Origin: Panonychus citri
Lineage: Eukaryota; Arthropoda; Arachnida; Trombidiformes; Tetranychidae
Length of the DNA: 64,000 bases
Reading direction: 5' to 3'
Assembly: GCF_014898815.1 (NCBI RefSeq)
Contig: NW_026515449.1
Location: forward strand, 17,020 to 81,019
Positions 47,941 through 56,496 of the stretch are shown here, in pieces. How positions within the stretch are numbered: position 1 is the first letter of the stretch; every line of letters begins with the position of its first letter. Below the pieces are notes generated by a model. It did no database searches and was not told where the DNA came from. It saw only the letters and a program-made list of their open reading frames with translations. The translations under genes were made by a program, and so were the position numbers.

Positions 47941-48249
47941 GTTCAGGTAACTTTATGAAAGTCAAAATAACAAGTCGATATGAGAAAATCACAAAAATGG
48001 TGGAATCATTTAAATAGAAAATTATATTTGAATTAAATGTTAATCTGAAATATCATGGTCATAAAATGATCATGTGAACGTTTCTGTTTATCTTTTGGTT
48101 TATTCAGGTAACTTTATAGAGGGTTAAAACAACACGATGATATTGGAAGAAAATCACATAAAAGGAGAATTATATTGAAATTGAATTTTCATCTGAATAA
48201 GCAAAAGTTTCTAACAGTTAAAATTTAAAGTTTTAATCACGAGAAAATA
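47941..48249 (+). promoter_or_regulatory. Two tandem silk 5' modules before S4
   Basis: Two copies of the motif, TTCAGGTAACTTTAT at 47942-47956 and 48103-48117. The second is followed by TATA box ATAAAAGG at 48158-48165 and the leader. The first has a decayed TATA (ACAAAAATGG) and leads into the second, so it is an upstream remnant or an extra enhancer-like copy. Confidence 0.7.
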
Positions 48250-48735
48250 ATGAGTTTCAATCCACTTTTGGACGTTAATTCTTTTTGGTTCGTCACCATT
48301 TTCATGGGACTTATGTCATCATTATCCTACCAGGATCCTGGTTCTGCTGCTGGTTCTAGTTCTGGCACTGGTGCAGGTTTTCAGAGTTATGGGAATTCTC
48401 AGGGTTATGGTTCTAGTACAGGTGCGAGTGCTGGTGCTGGTGGTCCAGGTTCAAGAATTTCGTCATCCAGTGCAAGTTCAAGGGCTTCTTCAGCGGTTAC
48501 AAGTTTCGTACAAAATGGTGCTCTTGATATGAAGAATCTTCGCAACGTCATCAGAAAACTTTCTTCCGAGTTTTCGACATCTACTCCTGGTGCAAGTCAA
48601 TCTGATGCCTTTCTTCTAGCTTTATTGCAAGTATTCAGTGAATTAAATTCCATATTAAGTAGCGCAAATTTTGGATCTTCTGATAATAATACACCTGATC
48701 AAAGGGAAAACGATATTTTATCTTCACTTTCATAG
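48250..48735 (+). CDS. Silk (spidroin-like) gene S4, 161 aa, intact
   Basis: A single exon from ATG 48250. Signal region MSFNPLLDVNSFWFVTIFMG (cleavage likely near residue 28), a very short Gly/Ser linker (residues ~30-67, GSSTGASAGAGGPG), then a spidroin-like C-terminal domain at ~68-161 (SRISSSSASSRASSAVTSFV; STSTPGASQSDAFLLALL; ELNSILSSANFG). The central cysteine of the NPGLSxC motif is Ser. In spider spidroins this domain is a five-helix dimer that starts fibre assembly (family knowledge). With almost no repeat, the product would be close to a free C-terminal domain. The tail ends earlier than in S7 (a polar extension DNNTPDQREND). A decayed second start follows at 48736. Confidence 0.82.
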   Translation: MSFNPLLDVNSFWFVTIFMGLMSSLSYQDPGSAAGSSSGTGAGFQSYGNSQGYGSSTGASAGAGGPGSRISSSSASSRASSAVTSFVQNGALDMKNLRNVIRKLSSEFSTSTPGASQSDAFLLALLQVFSELNSILSSANFGSSDNNTPDQRENDILSSLS

Positions 48736-49730
48736 GGCTTATTTTATCTTTAATCTTTCACTCTGGTTCAAGGGTTTCCGACATCAGAATCTGATGATCA
48801 CAATACTTCAAAAATGGATATTCTTGTATTGGTCTTTTCATTTCCATGTGCTCATTAAAAACTAGAAAAAATTCAAACTTTAATAAATCAAGTTTCAACT
48901 GTTTTTCTTTATTAGAAGTTATTAGAACAACTTTCGACAGAAAGTTTGTTAAAAGTGTGTCGAAGTCACTGCCGTTGCAGTAAGCCTAGTTTTAGATTAA
49001 GTTCTGATTGAGTTCTGATTGAGTTATCGGTTAAATTATTCAGTGCACTGGTCCACACATTAAGTAGCACACAGATCTCCGGTGTTGATCAATGAATATC
49101 TTAAATCTCACACCACAAAAGTGAATAAAAAAGGTTAATTTATCGAGTAAGTAATCAACAGTTACTCATTAATCAAAGTTACTTTTGCTTGTTTGTCACA
49201 ATTTTCAATTGAATTTACTGAACAAATGAAAACGAAAACAATTCACTTTGAATATTTACTTTCTAAAACAAATAAAACAGCAACTCTCTGATAATACTGA
49301 TAAAAAGCAACGAAAAGCTGGATAAGAAAAAAGGTATGTTAAATATGCATATGGAGACAATTTAATAAAAGTTGGCCTTAATTTTATAATTAACAAAAGT
49401 CTAATTTTCTAATGATCAATCTGCAAACATTTAGAATAAAAAAACTTTAATGTTTACTTAATAATTCAAAGATCATCAGTATATTCAGCTAATCACCTAA
49501 CCATTCATAATCCAATTCAGTTGATGCTCACTTATCTAAACAAGGAAGACGTGTGATCAACATGATCACTTTTTTGATTAAATTTTAAGAGATCGAATTC
49601 AAGAATGATCTTTTCTGCCGTTTTTATGGTCAAACAGAACAACTGTTAGATTTACCTTGAGTTAAACATTGTAATAAAGCTTTGATTAATCTATCGAAAT
49701 TTCAATACTTATACTTTAATTAATTCCTCT
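48736..49730. other. S4 3' flank with duplicated spacer
   Basis: 48736-48995 is duplicated at 55660-55940 and, inverted, at 45180-45760. 49355-49730 is the direct-orientation partner of the inverted block 46345-46720. No gene. Confidence 0.65.
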
Positions 49731-49880
49731 TCCATTGGAAATATCTCTGAATCAAGTTTACTAATGTAGAGTTTTGGTTCCTGTCGATTATAATAAATTA
49801 TCAACTATTAATTTCCACTACGATTGGATGTTAATGGACAATTCGTTCAGCTTTTATTCACCAAAGTCAATAGAAAAGTT
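49731..49880 (+). pseudogene. CD36 tail-exon fragment before S5
   Basis: Resembles the final exon of CD36 copy 2 (24985-25145): TTGGAAATATCTCTGAATCA, a GTTCCTGTCGATTATAATAA stretch, and GGACAATTCGTTCAGCTTTT. Out of frame and shortened. Confidence 0.75.
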
Positions 49881-49986
49881 TCAACAGCAAGAAAAGAATC
49901 AAAAACATTTCCAGAAGCGTTGTTGTTGGCCTTTGGTAATTTAATTCCAATTGTCAGAAAGATAAACTAATTTAAGTTTTGGTTTA

Positions 49987-50151
49987 TTCAGGTAACTTTA
50001 TCAAGGCAAAAAGAATACGTATTGAAAGAAAAAGACATAAAAGGTTGAATCATTTGAAGGGAAAATCATAGTTAAATTAAATCTTCGTCTGAATAAGTGA
50101 ACGTTTCAAACAGTAAAATTTAAATTTAAATTGTTAATCACGATCAAAAAA
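49987..50151 (+). promoter_or_regulatory. Silk-gene 5' module of S5
   Basis: TTCAGGTAACTTTAT at 49987-50001, TATA box ATAAAAGG at 50037-50044, leader GAATAAGTGAACGTTTCAAA, ATG at 50152. Confidence 0.7.
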
Positions 50152-50631
50152 ATGAGTTTCAATCCATTTATGGCCGTTAATTTCTTTTCGCTCACTACTA
50201 TATTCATGGTTCTAATGTCGTCTTTATTGAACCAGGCTCCTGTTAATGGTCAGAGCTCTTCTTCTAGTGGTGCTTCTCCTTATGATGCTAATAGTGCTGG
50301 TGGTTATGGCCAGGGCTATGGTGCTGGTTCTGGTGCTGGTGCTGGTGGTGCTGGTGGTTATGGCCAGGGTTATGGTGCTGGTTCTGGTGCTGGTGCTGGT
50401 GCTGGTGCTGGTGCTGGTGCTGGTGGTTATGGCCAGGGTTATGGTGCTGGTTCTGGTGCTGGTGCTGGTGCTGGTGCTGGTGCTGGTGCTGCCGCTGGTG
50501 CAGTTTCAAGACTTTCGTCATCTAGTGCAACCTCAAGGGTTTCATCAGCAGTATCAAGAATCGTACAAAATGATCAACCTGATATAAATAATCTTCCCAA
50601 CGTCATCAGCAACCTTTCTTCCCAAATTTAA
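50152..50631 (+). CDS. Silk gene S5, 159 aa, C-terminal domain cut by an internal stop
   Basis: Signal MSFNPFMAVNFFSLTTIFMV, then QAPVNGQ, then three long units of GGYGQGYGAGSGAGAG with alternating Gly-Ala that resemble minor-ampullate-type repeats. The C-terminal domain starts at VSRLSSSSATSRVSSAVSRI but a TAA at 50629-50631 ends it after NLSSQI. The next 85 bases continue the domain in the same frame (ASNPDVSECEVLVQVL, with the cysteine) but are shortened by about 9 bases and stop at 50716. The product may still be made as a repeat protein with half a C-terminal domain; more likely this is an early pseudogene. The VLVLVL and HQHQHQ frames here are shadows. Confidence 0.75.
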   Translation: MSFNPFMAVNFFSLTTIFMVLMSSLLNQAPVNGQSSSSSGASPYDANSAGGYGQGYGAGSGAGAGGAGGYGQGYGAGSGAGAGAGAGAGAGGYGQGYGAGSGAGAGAGAGAGAAAGAVSRLSSSSATSRVSSAVSRIVQNDQPDINNLPNVISNLSSQI

Positions 50632-51374
50632 GCATCTAATCCTGATGTGAGCGAATGTGAGGTCTTGGTTCAGGTCTTAATGGAAATAGTCATTCACTTA
50701 TTAAGTAGCGAAAATGTCGGATAGATAATAATCAAGTATTAAACAATGTTTGATGTGTGTCAAAATTCTAACTGTTAAAAAAGCAAGGACTAATCCACCA
50801 ATAAATTTCGAATATTCCCCGTTCTTCTCATCTTTCGTGAGGCTTATTTCATCTTTTATCTTTCACCCTGGTGCAAGGTTTCTGCAATCGGAAATTTTTC
50901 GGCTTAAGGTTCGGTTTGATTGTCTCAGGCCCTCCGGGCCTTTCTTTGTTCATGATGACCCTTATTAGCAAAGACCTAACCTAACTTAATTTAAACAAAC
51001 ACAATTAACTGAACAATTAAGTCCATTTTCATATGTAGCTTGAACTTTAATCCCACAGAAACAGCTCAAAGTGAAAATATCGAGTTGACGGACAATTCTC
51101 GAATCTTACCGGCATCGCAAAAGTAAGCCTAGAATCTAGGCCCAAGATTAAGTATAGATTAAGTTTTATTAATAATTAAATTAATAAATTTACTGGTCCA
51201 TCCATAAAGTAACACACAAATCTACAGTGTTGATCAATTAATATCTTAAATCTTACCTGACAAAAGTGAATAAAAAAGGTTAATCTATTAATCTCAATAT
51301 TCTCATATTTGGAAAAATAGTAAAATTAAATTACAGAAAATTAACAAATCAATTAAAATTTATTTAAATATAAA
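50632..51374. other. S5 3' flank with CTD remnant and partial hAT-like MITE
   Basis: 50632-50716 is the stranded second half of the S5 C-terminal domain. 50905-51003 resembles the inside of the MITE at 20138-20397 (CTCCGGGCCTTTCTTTGTTC; GACCTAACCTAACTTAATTT). No gene. Confidence 0.65.
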
Positions 51375-51533
51375 TTTATTTGGAAATATCTCTGAATCAA
51401 AAGTTTGTTACAAATAGAGCTTTGGCTCTTGTTGATTATGATGAATCATTGATGATTAAATTCCATCAATTTTCACTACAATTCAATCAAAACGGACAAT
51501 TCGATCAGCTTTTATTCACAAAAACTCGATAAA
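51375..51533 (+). pseudogene. CD36 tail-exon fragment before S6
   Basis: Closely follows the last exon of copy 2: TTGGAAATATCTCTGAATCA to CGATCAGCTTTTATTCACAA, with substitutions. No upstream exons. Same arrangement as before S5. Confidence 0.8.
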
Positions 51534-51641
51534 AAAGTTTAAACCCAAGAAAAGAATCAGAAACATTTCCTAGAAGCTTCAGTTGCTGACCTTTGATAAT
51601 TTAGTCTAAATTAGTCAAAAAGATAAACTAGTTTTGGTTTA

Positions 51642-51803
51642 TTCAGGTAACTTTATCGAGGCAAAAAGAACACGTATTGAAAAACTAACCAAATAAAAGG
51701 TGAAATCGTCTAAAGGGAAAATCATAGTTAAATTAAATCCTCATCCTAAATAAGTGAGTATTTTTAACAGTTAAAATTTAAAGTGTTACTCACGAGAGAA
51801 AAA
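51642..51803 (+). promoter_or_regulatory. Silk-gene 5' module of S6
   Basis: TTCAGGTAACTTTAT at 51642-51656, TATA box ATAAAAGG at 51693-51700, conserved leader to ATG at 51804. Confidence 0.68.
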
Positions 51804-52038
51804 ATGAGTTCCAATCCGTTAATTCTTTTTGGTTCGTCACCATTGTTCTGGGTTTATGTCATCATCATCCTACCAGGATCCTGATTCTGCTCCTGATAAT
51901 GTAAAAAGTGCTGACTTGGCTGCTGGTTCTGGTTCTATTTCTGATGCTCAAAATGCTCTTTCTAACTCAGCTCGAAGACTTTCGTCATCTAGTGCAACTT
52001 CACGTGTTTCTCGGTTGTCGGATAGTCCAATGATTTAG
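51804..52038 (+). pseudogene. Silk gene S6, frameshifted and truncated
   Basis: MSSNPLILFGSS: about ten bases of the signal-peptide codons present in S7 (TTTTGGTCGT region) are missing, shifting the frame and giving an early stop. In the shifted frame the silk sequence resumes (SSSSYQDPDSAPDNVKSA, ALSNSARRLSSSSATSRVSR) and stops after the first helix of the C-terminal domain at 52038. The SYQDPDSAPDNV block places it closest to S7. Confidence 0.8.
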
Positions 52039-52583
52039 GTTAGTCACTATCCCCGTAACAGTATTAACAATGAATTTTTGATGAATAAATTGGTTTCCAA
52101 CCCCTTAACTATAACCAGCACCAGTACATAACTCGAGGTATAACCAATTGATTATTGTCTTTAAACTTTTGTCGAGAACTGTATAATAATAAGTTGATAC
52201 ACTGAAATAAGCCCCCTGAGAATGACGAAGCCAAGAAATATTTGAGAGTTGTAAGAGAATCAAAGTCGTTTTGTTTTTTAATTTAATTTAATTTACATAT
52301 TTTATAATGAAAAAGTTGACAAATTAAATAACAGAAGGTTAACAAATCAATCTCGTAATCAGTTAACGCAAATTTGGTTTTCTAAGCCACAATCCAATGA
52401 AACTTCTCAATGGTAGTTGTTCATACATGTATTGTATTTGGCTCAACTGTTTTTGTAGTTTCAAATTGAAACTTTCATTCTGGAATCGGGTAAAACACCG
52501 GGCTAGGATTCGCAGAAACCAAACTTTCAAATGAGAAAACCTTTTTTTCAATCGGGAAACACTGTAAATAATAAATATAAATA
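52039..52583. other. Non-coding region with MITE remnant
   Basis: 52512-52566 is a deleted relative of the 16124-16521 MITE (AGAAACCAAACTTTCAAATG joined to TCAATCGGGAAACACTGTA). The open frames on the minus strand here are chance. Confidence 0.6.
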
Positions 52584-53074
52584 TCGGGTGACCGAAAATG
52601 AGTGAGCATCTCACGAACCTTAAGTTTTGGACCCACGTTTCTATACATTTTAAGAAAGTAAATTTGACGCTGAGTCCAAAAATGTTTGGCTTTTTTTCTA
52701 GGACGCACGGTTCTCAAGATATCGAGTAGCCTGAAAAGCGAACGGTTGACTTTGGACTCAAAATTTTCGGTCAAAAGTTATTCTTTTTGACCTATTATCT
52801 TATATATCTAAGCTCATCATTATCTGAAGTAAGGTTATTGAGATCCAACATGGCTGAAATCAACGAAAATTGCTATCTAACTTTCCCATTATAAATTTCT
52901 CATAGAGAAAATCGCGATTTTGGCCTTTAAATAAGAACCACAGTTGCACTTGAACTTCAAAAATTCTGAAAAAATTCACGATTTATATTTGATCGATGGC
53001 GCTTTCAATTGCGTTTGAAATTTTATTCTAGGACCTACCATTCTTGAGATGCTCACTCATTTTCGGTCACCCGA
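52584..53074. mobile_element. 491-bp MITE with TCGGGTG ends and TA duplication
   Basis: The ends TCGGGTGACCGAAAATGAGT... and complement match for about 30 bp. TA flanks at 52582-52583 and 53075-53076. Shares its terminal heptamer with the 17095-17649 element but differs inside the ends. Confidence 0.85.
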
Positions 53075-53089
53075 TAATTATCTCATATC

Positions 53090-53429
53090 TGCAGAGTAAT
53101 TTCATAAATTTGATTCTCTTTGATCACCAATCGCTTTAGAACTGTCAATTTTTCTCGCATTTATTGATTTGTTTCTTTTGTTTCTTCTTTCAACAGATTA
53201 TGATACTACTGAGGAGAAACAAGAAGTAAAACCTAAGAGAGTTAACAACTTACCGGAAGTCGAGACACCAGAACGACTGGGAAGTCCATCATTTTCCGAT
53301 GACTTTTCAATTGGATCACAAGCTTCTCGAACCTCTTCAGTTATGAGTTTAATTCAACCTCGAAACAACAATAGATCAAGACGAGAACCAGAAGAGCCCA
53401 GAACAAAATCACCATGTCTTATATCTTAA
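53090..53429 (+). pseudogene. Orphan CD36 intron 5 + exon 6 copy before S7, reading frame preserved
   Basis: The intron tail and acceptor match 44290-44399. The exon 53197-53429 encodes YDTTEEKQEVKPKRVNNLPE, ETPERLGSPSFSDDFSIGSQ, then SLIQPRNNNRSRREPEEP and PCLIS stop. No other CD36 exon is nearby, so it is probably not expressed as a receptor. It has one extra C (TTTTCCGATG) relative to the parent exon at 44505, keeping the frame that the parent has lost. Confidence 0.85.
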
Positions 53430-54028
53430 CTCAAAGACAATTTAACCAAAAAAATGTAGAAAAAAAATATTAATCTCTTATTAATTGATTAAATTGAGAA
53501 TCAAATAAATTAAATGAGGATGGTTTTATGATTAAATTTAATATCCTAGTGATCGTTGAATTGAGATCGGTTGATATAGGATCTCAAAAGATGAATTTAC
53601 TCCAATTCCTTTGTTATCGGGCACAATAGTCTTGATATCACCTCACTAAAAATTAAGATTACAAGAGAAAAAATTAAAAGAGATATGAAATTCAGTCCTT
53701 AGGACTAATGTTCAATCCACACTCACGAAAATGAGATGATAAAATCGAGCATAAAGAGATAATTTTTAATTGTGGTCTTTTTTCTCCGTAAGATTTCCAA
53801 CTATATCAAACCAATTTTTATTAAATTATTATTAATATTTCCTTAAGCATATTTGATCCAATATTCTCTTCTAGTTGGTGTTTGAATCACTTTGATAAAA
53901 GTAATTTTGTTGAAATGTAGATGCAATGGTTAATTACTGTGTGCTAATTTACCTTATATTTTTTGATTATTTAATCTTTAAATTAGTCAGAAAGATAAAC
54001 TAATAACTCTGTTATATGTTTGAGTTTG
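53430..54028. other. Spacer between the orphan CD36 exon and S7
   Basis: Near copy of 44640-44780 and then of 47455-47935. No gene. Confidence 0.65.
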
Positions 54029-54287
54029 TTCAGGTAACTTTATGGAAGTCGATCTGATAAAATCAAATGGTGGAATCATTTAAATAGAAAATTATATTTG
54101 AAATGATCATGTGAACGTTTCTGCCTATGTTTTGGTTTATTCAGGTAACTTTATCGAGGCCAAAAGAGCACATTGATATTGGAAGAAACCACATAAAAGG
54201 TAAAATCATAGTTAAATTAAATCTTCATCTGAATAAGTGAATACTTCTAACAGTTAAAATTCTAAGTTTTAATCACAAGAAAAAATA
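54029..54287 (+). promoter_or_regulatory. Two tandem silk 5' modules before S7
   Basis: TTCAGGTAACTTTAT at 54029-54043 and 54140-54154. Only the second is followed by TATA box ATAAAAGG (54193-54200) and leader. Same doubled arrangement as S4. Confidence 0.72.
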
Positions 54288-55058
54288 ATGAGTTTCAAAC
54301 AACTTTTGGTCGTTAATTCTTTTTGGTTCGTCACCATTTTGCTGGGGCTTATGTCATCATTATCCTACCAGGATCCTGGTTCTGCTCCTGATAATGTAAA
54401 CAGTGCTGGTTCTGGTTCTGGTTCGGGTGCGGGCTCGGGTGGTGGTTATGGTCAGGGTTATGGTTCTAGCTATGCTGGTGCTACTGGTGGTGGTGGTTAT
54501 GGTCAAGGGTGGTATGGTCAGAATGCTGGTGCTGCTGCTGCTGCTGGTGCTGGCGGTGGCGGTGGTTATGGTCAAGGAGGGTATGGTCAGAATGCTGGTG
54601 CTAGTTCTGGTTCTGATTCTGGTGACAGTGCTGCTGCTGGTGCTGGTTATGGTCAAGGAGGGTATGGTCAGGGTGCTGGTGCTGGAGCTGGTCAAGGAGG
54701 GTATGGTCAGGGTTATCTGTCTGGTGCTGCTGATGCTCAAAGTGCTGTTTCTAACTCAGTTTCAAGACTGTCGTCACCTAGTGCAAGTTCAAGGGTTTTA
54801 TCAGCAGTATCAAGCCTCGTACAAAATGGTAGACCTAATTTGGATAGTCTTCCTAATGTCATCAGCAACCTTTCTTCCCAGGTTTCGGCATCTACTCCTG
54901 GTGCGAGTGGATTTGAGGTCTTGGTTCAGGTCTTAATGGAAGTAGTCGCTGCGTTGGTTCACATATTAAGTCAAGCAAGTGTCGGTAATGTAGACTTAGG
55001 ATCAGCTAGCGCAACTGCAAATACAGTTGGTAATGCACTAGGCAACATGGGAAAATAG
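54288..55058 (+). CDS. Silk (spidroin-like) gene S7, 256 aa, intact, full C-terminal domain
   Basis: The best-preserved silk gene. Residues 1-28 are a signal peptide (MSFKQLLVVNSFWFVTILLG...SSLSYQ). Residues ~30-150 are Gly-rich with GYGQGGYGQN, GAAAAAGAGGGGG and GYGQGYG units. Residues 159-256 are a complete spidroin-like C-terminal domain: SRLSSPSASSRVLSAVSSLV, NVISNLSSQVSASTPGASGF, EVLVQVLMEVVAALVHILSQ, then a short Ala/Asn tail ending GNMGK. The cysteine of the NPGLSxC motif is Phe, so dimerisation would be non-covalent. No spidroin N-terminal domain is present. Single exon. The DDE-free STST and VLVLV frames overlapping it are shadows. Confidence 0.88.
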   Translation: MSFKQLLVVNSFWFVTILLGLMSSLSYQDPGSAPDNVNSAGSGSGSGAGSGGGYGQGYGSSYAGATGGGGYGQGWYGQNAGAAAAAGAGGGGGYGQGGYGQNAGASSGSDSGDSAAAGAGYGQGGYGQGAGAGAGQGGYGQGYLSGAADAQSAVSNSVSRLSSPSASSRVLSAVSSLVQNGRPNLDSLPNVISNLSSQVSASTPGASGFEVLVQVLMEVVAALVHILSQASVGNVDLGSASATANTVGNALGNMGK

Positions 55059-56496
55059 TGTACTGGTTTTTCCCAATTAATTCATCTCTATACTAATCAG
55101 TTAAAATTCTAAGTGTTGAAAAAACAATTAAGTTTCAAGTTTCAGATATTTCTCGTTCTTTCTCATTCTCATGGGGCTTATTTTATCTTTCACTCTGGGC
55201 AAGGTTTCAGACACCAGGACATTATTTAATTCCTATAATAATAATCATCTAAATAAATTGAATCAAATCGGGGTTCTCGCTAACGGTTTGATAAATTAAT
55301 TTATCAAACCGTTACTCTAATTAGAGTAATTTTCTATGTAATATTCTTAGTAATTAATTGTCTAATTATTAGTGACCGTCTGATCTATGCTAATAAGGCA
55401 TGACCGGTGATAAATGGAAGTTTCTGTTATGAATTAAACTGATATGTCTATACATAGTCGTTATGATTGTTCGAAAATTCTACTTCCATGCTTTATCGGT
55501 CATACCTTAATTCATCGATCGTTTTAATTGATTCAAACCATTTTCGAAAAAAATTTGATCAAATCAGGTCAGAATTCAATCTTTTATCCGAATAGGTAGT
55601 GTTTAAAAAAACAAAGAACTTTAATCCATCAACAAATTTCTTTCTTTCGTTCTTGTTCACTTTCATGGGGCTTATTTCATCTTTAATCTTTCACTCTGAT
55701 TCAAGGGTTTCCGACATCAGAATCTGATGATCACAATACTTCAAAAATGGATATTCTTGTATTGGTCTTTTTATTTCCATGTGCTCATTAAAAACTAGAA
55801 AAAATTCAAACCTTAATAAATCAAGTTTCAACTGTTTTTCTTTATTAGAAGTTATTAGAACAACTTTCGACAGAAAGTTTGTTAAAAGTGTGTCGAAGTC
55901 ACTGCCGTTGCAGTAAGCCTAGTTTTAGATTAAGTTCTGATTGAGTTCTTGATATAAGTAATCAGTTTACTGGTCCACTTATTAAGTAGCTCGCGAATCT
56001 ACAGTGTTGACCAATTAATATCTTAAATCTTACACCACAAAAATGAATACGTATAATGAGTTAATCTATTCATCTACATATTCTCATATTTGAAAAAATT
56101 GTAAAATAAATTACAGAAAATTAACAAATCAATCTCGTACTCAGTTAACGCAAATTTGTTTTCTAAGTCACAATCTAATGAATCAATGAACTTCTCAATG
56201 ACAATTGTTCATATTTGGCTCAACTGATGATTTTTGTAGTTTCAAATTGAAACTTTCAATCTGGAATCGGGTAAAACACCGAGTTAGGATTCTCAACTTG
56301 AGAATCTCAAGTTAGGAATCGATGATGAGTCGATAGAATCGAATCACATTCGATGGTATCGATTCCACTATTTGTATGAATAGACTAAACTGTGAATCAA
56401 AGTGACTAAACATTAAATTAGTTTCTCTTTTCAATCTATTTAATTAGTTTACTTAATTGTTTTATTTTCTCACTTTAATTATTGGTAATATTGAAA
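55059..56496. other. S7 3' flank with palindromes and duplicated silk 3' sequence
   Basis: 55098-55210 is a decayed silk leader and signal region. 55281-55314 is a perfect 34-bp palindrome. 55395-55510 is an imperfect inverted repeat (GGCATGACCGGTGATAAATG and near complement). 55650-55940 repeats 48720-48995. The last few hundred bases hold the PSMA5 promoter. Confidence 0.65.
55281..55329. repeat. Overlapping perfect palindromes
   Basis: TAACGGTTTGATAAATT followed by its exact reverse complement (55281-55314), overlapping an 18-bp palindrome TTACTCTAATTAGAGTAA (55312-55329). Confidence 0.9.

Noticed and set aside
50288..50521. HQHQHQ-rich minus-strand ORF
   Set aside because: Antisense reading of the Gly-Ala silk repeat of S5; no start context or similarity.
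52363..52774. Two overlapping minus-strand ORFs (83 and 99 codons)
   Set aside because: They run across the left end of the 52584-53074 MITE and share no similarity with known proteins.
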